Shown: positions 47,950-59,537 of the stretch, in pieces
Layout of the letters: each line of letters opens with the position of its first letter
Position numbering within the stretch: the stretch's first letter is position 1
Assembly (NCBI GenBank): GCA_001557505.1
Contig: LSAX01000011.1
Coordinates: 1 to 64,000, forward strand
Reading direction: 5' to 3'
Origin: Reticulascus tulasneorum
Lineage: Eukaryota; Ascomycota; Sordariomycetes; Glomerellales; Reticulascaceae
Length of the DNA stretch: 64,000 nt
Notes under the pieces: generated by a model
What the model was told of the DNA's origin: nothing
What the model saw: only the letters and a program-made list of their open reading frames with translations
Databases searched by the model: none
Position numbers and translations under genes: made by a program

Positions 47950-48441
47950 TTAAGATAGGTATGCTCCACCGTAGAGAGTTCTCTTGGACTTTACTATCAC
48001 TTTGGGTGCGTCTTCTCTCGCCTTCTTCCACTCAGCCTCTGACATGACGTTCTTTGGCATAAACCCATAGATTCTCTCGTAATAGTCTACCTTGCGAGCA
48101 GCTTGCTTCGCCTTCTTCTTTTCGTCGTAGGCTTGCTTTGTGTCTCGGATGAACGAGAGGGGTGATCCCGACTTGGGCTGTGACGTAGACGCTGCCAAAG
48201 TTGGGGAGGAGGAGGAAGAAGATTCCTTTGCGGAGTTGCCAAGGATAGATGGTCTAGGTGCTAGAGACGGAGATGATTCAGCGGTGGTTTTTGTGCGTGG
48301 CACCGTGGTCGCGCAGCCGTGAGGTTCGTACGAGGGCGGTGCCAAGGCTCTGTCGAGTTGGTCCCGGGAAACATGGGCTCGAAAGTCACCATTCTGCTCC
48401 GTATAAGGCGGTGGTGGCACGTTGGCTTGATCTTCCATCAT
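47950..48441 (-). CDS. small hydrophilic protein with PPxY motifs
   Basis: 163 residues from the tandem ATG at 48,441 to TAA at 47,950, single exon. Two Pro-rich motifs near the N-terminus, P-P-P-P-Y and P-P-S-Y, are of the PPxY type that WW domains (for example Rsp5-like ubiquitin ligases) bind. A poly-Ser stretch follows, then a basic, probably helical region (K-Q-A-Y-D-E-K-K-K-A-K-Q-A-A-R) and a Y-Y-E-R-I-Y-G-F-M-P segment that looks conserved. I recognise no named family. The frame is intact. It is the last gene before the AT-rich block starting at about 48,780. Confidence 0.75.
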   Translation of the reverse strand: MMEDQANVPPPPYTEQNGDFRAHVSRDQLDRALAPPSYEPHGCATTVPRTKTTAESSPSLAPRPSILGNSAKESSSSSSPTLAASTSQPKSGSPLSFIRDTKQAYDEKKKAKQAARKVDYYERIYGFMPKNVMSEAEWKKAREDAPKVIVKSKRTLYGGAYLS

Positions 48442-48732
48442 AACTATTCCCCCTCCAAAACTGGCTGTCCAAAACAATCGGTTGCGAAGGAAGAGATCTC
48501 GTTATGTGGCTTTACCATTAGTGCGGCGTCGGCTATTTTATTCTTACGAGTCAATCGATCGATAATCAATCACATGGCAACAAATCTTGCTTGGCGGCTG
48601 GGCATATTCGAGGCGAAATGGCAGGCATGATGTGCCCGCATGCTAAACCTACAGATTCCTTTGCGACTACACCGATTCAATTTTAAAGTGTCCGAAACCC
48701 CTGTCAGTGGCACGGGCCACCGCACCCCCCCT

Positions 48733-48840
48733 TGTCACGGCCATAATACGTAACCCCTCTAGCAGGCGGTCATAGACGGTAGAACATACTTATATAATGA
48801 TACCTAAGATTGGAGGTATATACGTCATATTAAATATTAC
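48733..48840 (+). repeat. 108-bp direct repeat, copy 1 (LTR-like start)
   Basis: It begins TGTCACGGCCATAATA and matches 63574-63681 over 108 bp with scattered transitions; both copies follow CT. The match ends at AAATATTAC, after which this copy passes into AT-rich sequence. It marks the left boundary of the second RIP block. TG at the start suggests the end of an LTR element. Confidence 0.88.
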
Positions 48841-51700
48841 TTTTATAATAAAGAATATAATATGTTATATATATATATTATCTATTTTTAAATATAGGTT
48901 ATTAATAATATTTTAATAATCTTTTAAGAAATATAAATATATAATAATACTTAATAATTTAGATAAAATATATAATAGAGAAAAAATATTAAGAAATAAT
49001 ATTAATATTAATAAATAATTATTTTATACTTATTTAGTTATTAATAATAATATATTTATTATAATAATTATAAAAAAATTAATTTATATCTATTATATTA
49101 TATATTTAAAAAATCTTTCTTTTTTATATTATCTTAAAAAATCCTTTTATATAGTAATTAATAAACTTTAATAATAATTAATAAACTTTTATATTAATCG
49201 ATAAAGTTTAATATTATTTTAAATTAAAAATAAATATTTATTTATTTATCATACTTAATACTTTTATTATTCTTTTTAATATTTTCTTTAATAAGAATAA
49301 TAATAATTTTATAAATATTCTTCTTAATAATCTTTTGATTAATATTAAATAAGGTAATAAGATTATTATTAATAATAAAAGTATAATAAAAATAGATAAA
49401 GATATATAAAAAATTAATATTAAACTAAATAATGTTAATAATAAAGAAATTATTAATAATAACCTAAATAAAGAAATTAAAAAAGATAATATTAAAAATA
49501 TTAATAATAATAAAGAAAGATTTAAAAAAAGTAATATAAATATTAAAGAAAATAAGATATTTAATATTAAGTTTAATGGTAAATATATTTATATCTTTAA
49601 AAGTTAAGAATATTTATTTTTCTTTATAAAACTAAAAAGATATTTTAAAATCTTAAAAGATAAAGATATTAATTATAATAACTTAGATATAATATTCTAT
49701 TAAAAGTTAAAACTTATTATCTTAGATTAAGAATTAAAAAAATAAATTAATAATAAGTTTAATAAGATTATAACCTTTTATAATAATCTTAAAATTAATT
49801 ATAAATTATATATATATATTAAAATCTTTAATAAACTTTATATATTTTTATTTTTTAATATAATAATAAATAAATAATATAATTATATTATAATATAAGA
49901 TATTATAAATATTATTATTATTATTATTTCTCTATCTATAATTTATTTATATAGTTATATAAGAAGTCTATATTTAATAAATAGAGGAAAACCTTATATA
50001 GTCTTATATAATCGTTTATAAATATATAAGATAAAAAACCCTTATTTAGCTAATAATCTTAATCTCCGTAGTTTACTTTATATGTTATTCTCTATTTTTC
50101 CTTATTTAAGATAAAATAGATATTATTATATATATTACCTTACGTAGGTTTATATAAGTATTTAGATTTATCTTATCTTATCGGTCGATCGTTTTTATAA
50201 GTTAATCGTTCTAGAGGTAATCTCTTTTATCTCTATATAGTTTTATACGTTAATATAAAGGCTTATTTTCTTTCTCCTTTTATTGTTTTTATTTGTTATT
50301 TCTCTTTTAGGTCGTTTAGTAACGTTTATTTCCTTTATCGGCTTTTCACGTTTTTTTATATCTAACGGTAGTTACCGTTAGCTAACTTCTTCTTTATATG
50401 TGGTTTCTTAATCTAGTACCTCGTAAGCGGCCGTATATAGTCTTAGATTTTATATATATACGACCGATTTCTCTTAAGAATCTTCGTCTTAAAAATATCT
50501 ACTATCGTTTACCGTTTTATAAATATACTTTTATACGGCCTTATATTTATTAATTATTAATATTAATCTATTATAATTATCTTATCTCTAAAAAATCTTA
50601 TATAGTCTTACGTAGTCTTATAACGTCTTAGACGTTAGATCTTTATTCTAATAATAATATCACATTATTTTTTTATTATCTTTAATATATCTACTTTATA
50701 TCTATATAAAACCTCTATGGTTTAACTACTTATAGAAAGCCTAAGCTTAATAAATAAGTATTATATTTTAGACGTATATATATAGTTTTATATGGTTTTT
50801 CTTAATCTTTCGCTGATATTTCTCCTTAATAATTATAAATAGTTATTTATAGTATAAAGTTTATATTAAGATAAACGTTATTTACGACTTCGTAAGTTTG
50901 TTTAATTTCTTATGTGGCTATATACTAGTTTGTTAATAGTTCTTAGATATTTAATTATTATTATGTTATCTTATATTAACTTATATAGTCTTATACGGCC
51001 TATTAGGACTATAGTCTAGATGATGATAGTTTATACGTTTATCTATTATTAAATATAGTTATATTTAAACGTATTATGTTTAATATTAATGTTGTTTATA
51101 TATAAGCTAAAGTTGGTTAGGTTAGTTAGTCGGCCGTTAGGTCGTCTTTTATAATCTTATCTTTAGTCGGTCTCTTAGTAACTTTTATAGTTATAAATAT
51201 TAACTTATTAGATATTATTTTTATTATTAATTATTAAGATAAGATAATAAATCTATCACTTAAGACCGTTAATCATGCTCTAAAATCGATTTTTATTAAT
51301 ATTTTTTATATTATATATTCTTATCTACGTCCTTAAGCGGTTATATATTAATTCTCGTAGATGTTTAATATTATTTTTACTATTTAGGCTAAGCTTAAGC
51401 TTTAGGTAACGTTTCTAGCTTAGGCGGCCGCGTTTAAAATAGAGAGAAATAAAAGGGAGGAGGTTTAAGAAGAAGAAATAAAGCTAGAGGAAGAAGCTCT
51501 TAAGCTTATTAAAAGTAATAAATAAGCTCGTAAAGCTTTAACGAAGTCTTCGGCCGTAAAAACCTATAAAAAGCTTTATAAATAAGTTCTAAGTTAATAT
51601 TTAGTTTAAGGTTTAACGTTTAATATCTAAGATATAATTTTATATAAACTTATATACCTTAATATACCTGTTTATAGCTTGATACCCCGTATATAGTTTT
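48841..51700. other. AT-rich RIP-type block, unassigned
   Basis: No open gene. 48,841-50,040 is nearly pure A/T. From 50,040 to 51,700 CpG-containing motifs such as TATAGTCTTATACGGCC recur irregularly. A plus-strand stretch near 51,440-51,600 reads as Glu/Lys/Ala-rich helical sequence through TAA stops, possibly the tail of a transposon protein. I could not identify it. Confidence 0.5.
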
Positions 51701-54415
51701 ATATGGACTTATACGCTTTCTAAGCGCCTGTCTACGGTTTTATATTATTTTAGTAATTCATCTTCTATTATTATATTTCTATTTATATATATTCTAATCT
51801 TTCCTTGTCTTATTACTATATAAGCCCGTATGTGAATGTAAACATCTATAAAAGCTTAATATTAATAACTTATTTTATAATAATCTTAGCCTTTTTTAGA
51901 TATTTAAGGTTGGTACGTAGGTCGATATACCTGTTTAGTCTTTATATAAATTACTTCTATTATTTTCTAAGATCATTATAGAAGAATATAATATATCTTA
52001 TAGTCTATCTCCTACGGCTGTAAACGTATCTAAGCGTATTTATATTTAAAACTTTTATAAAAAAGAGAAATATTTTAAGTTTTATCTTCTTTATATAGAT
52101 CTAGATTAACACTAAGCTCTCGTTTTTATATAGCTATTTATATACCTTTAATAAAGCTCTTATAGATAACTATATATAAGCTATAAAGTCTATAAGTTAC
52201 CGTTTACATCTGTTTGTCTGTTACTTAGTATATTTTATCTATTTTATTAACAACGTTTTTTACGGCCTTATATTATCATATTAACTTTTTACGTTACGCT
52301 TTTCTATTAAGGCTTTATAAATAATATTAACAATAAGTCGTATTACCATAGGTCTAAGCTTAGTTATAAATAATCTTATATAGTTATATATTACGTAGAT
52401 CTAATTTATAATCTTGTTCTTATGTAGCTTTTTCCGGAACTTAGTAATCTTAATATTAAGCTAGAGGTTTATTAAGAAGATAAAGGTTTTAATCTTTTTT
52501 TAATCATTAAAAGTCCTCTTAAAGGTTTTAGAGATTATATAAAGATATTTGTTTTATATAATTTAAAAGAGCTTTTCTATCTTTCTTATTTTATTAATAT
52601 TATATTATATTAATATAATAATATTTATTAACACTTTTATGATAGTTATATAAATCACCTACGCTTATATAAGGTATAACCTCTAGATTGATATATAGAT
52701 CTTATTAAGCGTTAGTCTTTATATTTTTAATTTCTACTTAAAGGCTACTATATACGGTCCTTAGTTAAACTTCTTATTAAGTTATATACCTAAGATTTTT
52801 ATATTATCGTTAAGTATAATTATATATTCCCTTAATCAGAGTTATATAATCTTTACTTATCTTTTATAATTAATATATAAAAGCTAATATTTACTAAAGT
52901 TAAATTATATTTTATATTTATTAACTTATTCTAAATATACTTTATATATTTCTTAAAGTTATTTGTATACGTCCTCTATCGTCCTCTTAAATCTAATTAG
53001 ATTTATATTATCTATAAATCTTATAGCTAAGATATTATCTAGGTTATATAAGTTATAATATAAATAGATTATATATAATATAAATAATAAAATGATAATC
53101 GATGACCTTTATAATATCCTATAATTGTTTAAGATCTCTTATATTAACTTATTATTAAAAAATAATTAAGTTATTCTCCTTGAGAAGTAGCTTAATATAA
53201 ATTAAATTAATTACTTTATAAATCTAAATCTATATAAATTATCTATAAGTCTTAATAAGATTATTATGTTAAATACGTTTTTAATATCTAAAGATAAGAT
53301 TATAACTGTAAACTTAAAGTTTTAAACGGTCTTAATCTAATCTATTAAAAGCTAAAGGTTTGATTTTATAAACTTTCCTTTCTTATTATCTATCTATTTT
53401 AAAGGTAATATGTTTACGTTTTTGGCTACTTACGTAAGCTTATATATAAATATAGTTTTTATAACCTTATTTATTATGGTTAATAATATAATTAATCTTT
53501 ATATGTTTACGTAATCTTTTTTTATCTTATTTAGTTTTAAGATAACTATTATTATAGATTATTTAAATATTATTAAGTAGTATTCTAACCTCTAGTAGAT
53601 GTTAATAATACTAGCTATTATAATTATTAATAGGCTTTTATACGTAAAGAGGAACCTGTTTAGAAGTTTATTTAGTTTAAGCGTATTCTAAGGTTTATAA
53701 GCTTTAAACGTTATAATAACTTTGTCTTCTATGGCTAAATGGTTAATAAAGATCATATTAAAGTAGTTTATATCTACGAACGTCTATTCGTAGATATCTT
53801 TAAGGTTTATAATTATAGTAAAGTAGAATTAGTTAGTAAAAACCTTAGCCTTATCTATATACGTAATAACTTATGTACCGTTATATATATCTATTTGTAA
53901 AGGTAAGATTAAGTTAAGCTTACGTAGTCTTTAGTTATCTTTTTAGGCCTAAGTTATTATTTTCTATATATTATTTAGCTTACTAGATTATTTATATAAG
54001 GCTTTTCGTTAATAAACTTTCTTAGCTTTTGCTATTATCTACCTCTTAAGCTTCTTTATAGTCTTAAATTATCATTTAGCTTTATCTATTCTCTATATAC
54101 ACTATATTTTCCTAACTTTTCTTTCTTCTTAGATAACCTTATAAGTCTTTATATTTTATTAATTATTCTTAAACGTATTCTCTTCTTATATTATATAAAC
54201 GTAGATAACCGTGATCTTCATTAGTTCTCTTATTAAGAATATAGTATATTAATCAAGTTCCTCGTTTATATTTAATGTTCCTGGTTATAGTAATATATAG
54301 TTTTTTACGGCTATCTTATCTTAGTCAAAGGTACGCTAAGCAAACCGCTCTCGTCTTTATGAGGTCGTTAACGTGGCCGCTGTCTTATATTCTTATCCAA
54401 TGTGGTATAAATATT
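51700..54415 (-). mobile_element. Tad-like LINE (non-LTR retrotransposon), RIP-degraded, 5'-truncated
   Basis: Reading the minus strand through stops gives the LINE order: D-I-K-N-V-F-N near 53,300, R-S-S-I-I-I-L-L-F-I-L-Y near 53,090-53,125, F-I-D-N-I-N-L-I near 53,000-53,025 (mutated F-x-D-D), thumb-like sequence to about 52,600, then R-R-R-x-T-I-R-Y-I-I-F-F-Y near 51,975-52,030. The last is the expected place of the C-terminal Cys/His knuckle, with Cys turned to Tyr by G-to-A change. The 5' limit near 54,415 is where composition changes abruptly. No endonuclease domain was recognised, so the copy is probably 5'-truncated. Confidence 0.78.
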
Positions 54416-57150
54416 ATAATTAATAAAAATAGTTATATTTAGAATAAAAAAAAAATCTAATATAATATAATATTATTTTTAATAAAGAAATTCTAATTAG
54501 CCAAGTTTAATAATAAACTAATAAGATATTATTTTTATAAACTTATTAAACTTTATAATAAAATTATCAAAAAAAAATAAAATATTATAATAAAAAGCAC
54601 TTAGTTTATAAAAAACCTTTAAAATAGTAAATTATAAATAGAAAATAAGTCTTTTAAATTATTAAAATAAGTAAATATTATATAAAAAAGTAAATTATCA
54701 TAATAATAAAAAATAAAATAAAAAATATTATTAAAAATAATAAACTTTATATTAATATTAAAACTTATATTAATAAGTTTTATAAATAATTAATTATAAA
54801 AAAAAAATTTTAAACTAAAAACTTTATTTATATTAAATATAATAATATTTATAATATTAAGAATAAATATATTATAATAAAAGAAAATTTTAAATAAGAT
54901 ATATTATTTATTTTATTAGTTAAAATAGAAATTTTAATAATATAATATTATTACTTATCTAATAAACTTAACAAAATAATTAATAAAATACTTATATAAC
55001 TTAATAAATTAATATTTATTAAAGTTAAAAACTTAAATATTATAATTATTAATAATAATATAATATTTATTAAAAAAGTTAATAAACTTAATAAGTTTAT
55101 AATTAAAAACATTTTAAGATTTTAATAAGATAAAAATAATAAAATAATTATTAATAAAAAAATTATAATTATTTAGAAAAATATAAAACTTATAAATAAT
55201 AAGATTAATAAACTTTATATTAAAATTATAAACCTTTATATTAAAATTAAAACTTTTAATAATTAATTAATTAGATAAATTATAATATTAAAAAATAATA
55301 TATTTATAAAAAATAATAAAATAATTATAATATAACATATTTTATCTAAGTTTAGAAAAATTATAAAGAATTATAAAAAAGTTATAATATAAAACTTAAT
55401 AAAATAAGATAAAAAATTAAAAAAAAAAAAAAAAAAAAAACTAAAACGTTTAATTAAAAGATAAAAAATTATATTAAGATTAATATTAAAATTAATAAAA
55501 AAAGCGAAAATAAACATATTAATTAATCTATTTAATTTTTAAAGATTAAAATTTAAAACTTAATATTTATAAAAAATAAAAGTTAAAATAAGTAAAAATA
55601 CTAAATATAATAAATAATTAATATAAATTAATAAAAAGTTTATAATAAATAATATAAAAATTAAAAATAATCTTTTTTCTTTTCTTAAAAAGTAATATAT
55701 ATTATAAATAATAAAATATATATTATATATAATATATAAATAGTTAAATATTATAAATTTTAGATAAAAAATTAACTTTTATCTTTATATATATAATTAT
55801 ATTTAATATTTATATAATAATATTAAATATATCTAATATAATTTATAATAATTATAATAATTATAATAAATAATATATTTAATATAATAATATATTAATT
55901 TTTTTTATAATAAAATTATTAATTATTAATTATTTTATTAATATAGATTAAATTAATAATAATTATAAAAAATATAATCTTAGCTAATTAACTAATTTTA
56001 ATCTAATATTAGATAAAATTATAATTTATAATTAACCATTATTAAATATTTATATATATTAAACTAAATATAAAATATTCTTATATTATATAAAATATTT
56101 TTTATTAAGTTTATTTTAGATTTTAATAAGCTAACCTTAATAAATCTATATATAAAATAAATAATCTATAAATCTAATTAATCTTATTATCTATTATATT
56201 TAGCTTTTATATAATATTTAAACAAACTATATTAATATTATTAATAATAACATCTTATCTTATTATCTTTTAAAATATCTTTAAATATTAGAAATAATAA
56301 TATATAATATTAGTTTATAAAATAAAAAAGCTAAAAAATAAATAAACATTATATAAAAAAATTTAAAAATTACTTAAAAAAAGTAATTAAAAAAATAATT
56401 AAAAAAAATATATATATTTATTATAATAAAAAAATATAATATTTATAAGATATTAGTTAAGACTTAAATTAACTATATAATATATTAAAATAAGATTAAA
56501 CTAAAAAAAGATTATTATTATGTTTTATATAATATTTTTTATATTTAGCTAATTTAAGGTTAGTAAAATATTTTACAATTAAAAATATATTAAATATATT
56601 ATTATAAACGAAAATGTTATTAAATTTATAATATATTTTATTATTATTATTATTTTATTAAGCTAATTATTTTTATATTGTCTTTTTTAACTTAGTTCTT
56701 TATAAGTTTAATAACTTAAAAATATAATTATTAATATTTTATTAGCTTGTTAATCTAAAATAAAGATTCTTATTTAAAATTAAAAATAATTTTTATATTT
56801 ATATAAAGACTACCTGTAAGGTTATATATATAAGCATATTAGAAATATGCTTATATTGAAAATAAGCTTAGTTATACGTTTTAGATTTATAGAGATTAAT
56901 ATACTAATTAACTAATAACGCCAAACTCTCGTAAGATCGTAAGACTAACTACCTAAGCAAACGCCTAAACATAATGTTCTAGTTAACTAGACATTCCTAT
57001 CGTCAAAGCTAAAAGCTAATATCCCCAACGTTTATAGTATAAGCTGAGTCTGTTATTTCGGCCTTAAGGCGTGCTTACCTAATAGTTTCGTTACGTTAGT
57101 CGTCGAAACAGATAAAGATAAAGTAAAGATTAAAAAAGCTTTCTCTAGTG
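54416..57150. other. AT-rich block, unassigned
   Basis: The sequence is almost only A and T, with a 20-nt-plus A run at about 55,417-55,440 that could be a retroposon tail. From 56,810 the composition recovers. A perfect hairpin of 11-bp arms (ATAAGCATATT and its complement) sits near 56,832-56,857. No gene can be read. Confidence 0.5.
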
Positions 57151-57466
57151 GTTGTTTGTGGTAACGACATGATTCTAAGGACAAAGACTAGCTATGTTAG
57201 TTTGATAATTCTGAGGATAGTCTTATTGCAAACTGTACGCACCTGAAGCTCGAGGCTAGACGCTTTGTAAGACCCTAGATATTTACGTTGCTGGTAAGAA
57301 CGCGTTGCCGGCATTGGGCCAGTTGCCGTCGCGGTCTCCAGACTTGACGATCTGGCCCACCTGACGTGGCCAACGCGTCTAGCCAAAGTCTGCCACCCCT
57401 GACCGCCCGCACTAAGCCTTTGGTACAGGGTGTAACATTCTAGAACCCATCATTTCTTGACGGTCT

Positions 57467-58834
57467 TCAGGCTTTGATCTTCAGGTTGAGTCCTGCTTTC
57501 ATAAATCGAACTCCAGCTACGAATAAACCTCCCACACACACCGTCACACCCCCAAACACCCACAGGCCCGTCCAGTTCAGCGGATCGACCGTTCCGAGAA
57601 TGGCCCCAGCACCCGGTCCGCCCACCAACAAGCCGGGCCCCGCAATGGCATAACCCTGCCCGTTGCGGGTGCCGATCATGGACTTATCCGCGGTGAGCAC
57701 CCGGAAGCACACAGGCGTCAGCGCGATGACCACGCCACTGGAGAAGCCGGTCAGAATGGCCTCGACGACCATGCCCGCGGTGTTGTGCGCGGCAAGCAGG
57801 CAAAGCATTGTGACGCCCAGCAGCAGCGTAAAGGGGGCCAGGGTGTTGAAGACGCCGATACGGTCCGAGAGGGCGTTGGGGAGGATGCGGCCCAGGACAG
57901 AACCTGCGTTGAATATGGCAGCTATGTAAAATGCTAGCGAGGCATCCGTGAAGCCGCGTTCGGCAGGGTAATAGGAGATATAAAAGAGTACGACAGTTTG
58001 GCCGACGAAGAGAATGAAAACAGCCAGCAAGAAGATCATGAAGGGAGGGTCGCGGAACGCGGTCCAGTCGACCACGGCGCGCGGCTTGGGCGCGCGCACG
58101 CGTAACCGCAACGTGGCTAGCGGGAGCATGAGGGTTGCGAGGGCGATGAAAGCTACTGTTCGCACGGCCCAGGGAAAGCCAACCTGCGAGACGAGGCGGT
58201 AGAGCATAATCGGGTAGATGACGCCGCCTAACGAGGAGCCCGCCGAAGCGACACCGATAGCGATGCCAATGCGCGTGCTAAACCATGTGGGGATGAGCGA
58301 CACCACGGGCACGAAGAGCAAGCCGGCACCAATGCCGACACAGAAGGCCTGCGAGAGCACCGCGTGCCAGTATTGGGTGCTCAACGAGAGCATCATCAAG
58401 CCGAAAACGATCATGAAGCTGCCGGTGCCGAGGAGAAGACGGAGATGGCCACGGTCGTAGACGGGACCGGCGACAAGACCGGTGAGAAGCAGGAGGAAGG
58501 ACTGAATGGAGCCGATCCAGGAAATGTCGGAAGAAGAAGCCTCGAAGAGCTCGCCGGACTCGTAGTAGGTCTGGAAGACGGAGAAGGCGCTGGCCATGCC
58601 CCATGTATTGAAGAAGATCATGAAGCCACCAAAAACTTGAAGCCAGGCCATGAAACCACCATTAGGCGGCGCTGAAGGTCCGTTGGTAGGAGCTGTGGGC
58701 TTCGTGGTCTTCTCGGGATCGGATATGTGTCGTTGCCTTTGGATCTCGAGAGAGTTTGCGGTCTCGCTGTCGCTAGTGAGGTTCACCGGTGCCATGTCTC
58801 GTTTCGGCATGGCCTCTCCTGCGTGAGTAGCCAT
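57467..58834 (-). CDS. MFS transporter, monocarboxylate-transporter type
   Basis: 455 residues, single exon, ATG 58,834. A hydrophilic N-terminus of about 60 residues precedes twelve predicted membrane segments. G-G-F-M-A-W-L-Q-V at TM1 and Y-D-R-G-H-L-R in the loop between TM2 and TM3 are typical of the fungal MCT-like subfamily (Mch/MctA group), often found in secondary metabolite or nutrient loci. The second half carries the matching L-S-D-R-I-G loop. Likely a plasma-membrane proton-coupled carrier of an organic anion or small metabolite; substrate unknown. It is divergently arranged with a Zn2Cys6 regulator across 703 bp, suggesting co-regulation. The frame is intact and codons GC-rich, unlike the AT-rich block ending about 300 bp downstream of its stop. 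Confidence 0.92.
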   Translation of the reverse strand: MATHAGEAMPKRDMAPVNLTSDSETANSLEIQRQRHISDPEKTTKPTAPTNGPSAPPNGGFMAWLQVFGGFMIFFNTWGMASAFSVFQTYYESGELFEASSSDISWIGSIQSFLLLLTGLVAGPVYDRGHLRLLLGTGSFMIVFGLMMLSLSTQYWHAVLSQAFCVGIGAGLLFVPVVSLIPTWFSTRIGIAIGVASAGSSLGGVIYPIMLYRLVSQVGFPWAVRTVAFIALATLMLPLATLRLRVRAPKPRAVVDWTAFRDPPFMIFLLAVFILFVGQTVVLFYISYYPAERGFTDASLAFYIAAIFNAGSVLGRILPNALSDRIGVFNTLAPFTLLLGVTMLCLLAAHNTAGMVVEAILTGFSSGVVIALTPVCFRVLTADKSMIGTRNGQGYAIAGPGLLVGGPGAGAILGTVDPLNWTGLWVFGGVTVCVGGLFVAGVRFMKAGLNLKIKA

Positions 58835-59537
58835 CGATACTTCAGGTAAGGAGGGATTATGGGCTGGTACCTGGGTATTGTTGTGAGGTTAACGAGAGCG
58901 ACAATCGATGGGCGAGACGACGAAGCGGATGAGTAAACAGTGCTCAAAACGATGAGAGTACGAAAACCCAGAAACTCGGAAGGGCTTGAATTCGGCGTTG
59001 TTGACATTTAACATCTGCCATCGCCGTCTTCCGAAGTCTGCCACAGGGTTATCAATTTGGATGTCTCTGGATTATGTCCGAGGCCTGCTCGAAATATGAC
59101 GTATCGCGCTGAGTGAAGCCGCTGATCATCGCCGACCGCTCCCCAGCTACGGTTGGTCCATAATGAATTGATGCCTATCGTTCGGACATCTCGGTGAACA
59201 ACTCTTTCATCCCACCTGATAAATCTCTAACTCAGAAAAACCTTACTTATCCAAGTTGTCGTGCAAACAAGGTGTCATCGCCGGTAATCTATGAGTACTG
59301 CAGCAATATGGGCTCGGAGTCCTGTAGTCAGCTTTGCTCACGTTCCGCCGAATTATTGCGCCAAGCCTTTGTCCGTGACGGCGGAAAAAACTGCTCCGCT
59401 ACCTCCTTCTTCTTAACATACCTCAACCCAAACATTCGGCGCGGTGATAAATCAGTCGCTATCCTCTCCGCCGTTTGGGAGACTCGTCATTTCGATGAAG
59501 ACGAAGGACGACGCGTTATTCATTCCACTGGCCGGTC
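58835..59537. promoter_or_regulatory. divergent promoter, with a CGG-N11-CCG site
   Basis: The 703-bp region lies between the MFS gene (minus) and the Zn2Cys6 regulator (plus). At 59,382-59,398 it contains CGG, eleven bases, then CCG, the half-site arrangement and spacing bound by Gal4-type dimers. Several lone CGG triplets also occur. Binding by the adjacent regulator is inference. Confidence 0.45.

Noticed and set aside
57192..57386. 64-codon minus-strand frame downstream of the MFS gene
   Set aside because: Short, with no domain, and at the AT-rich boundary; probably chance.
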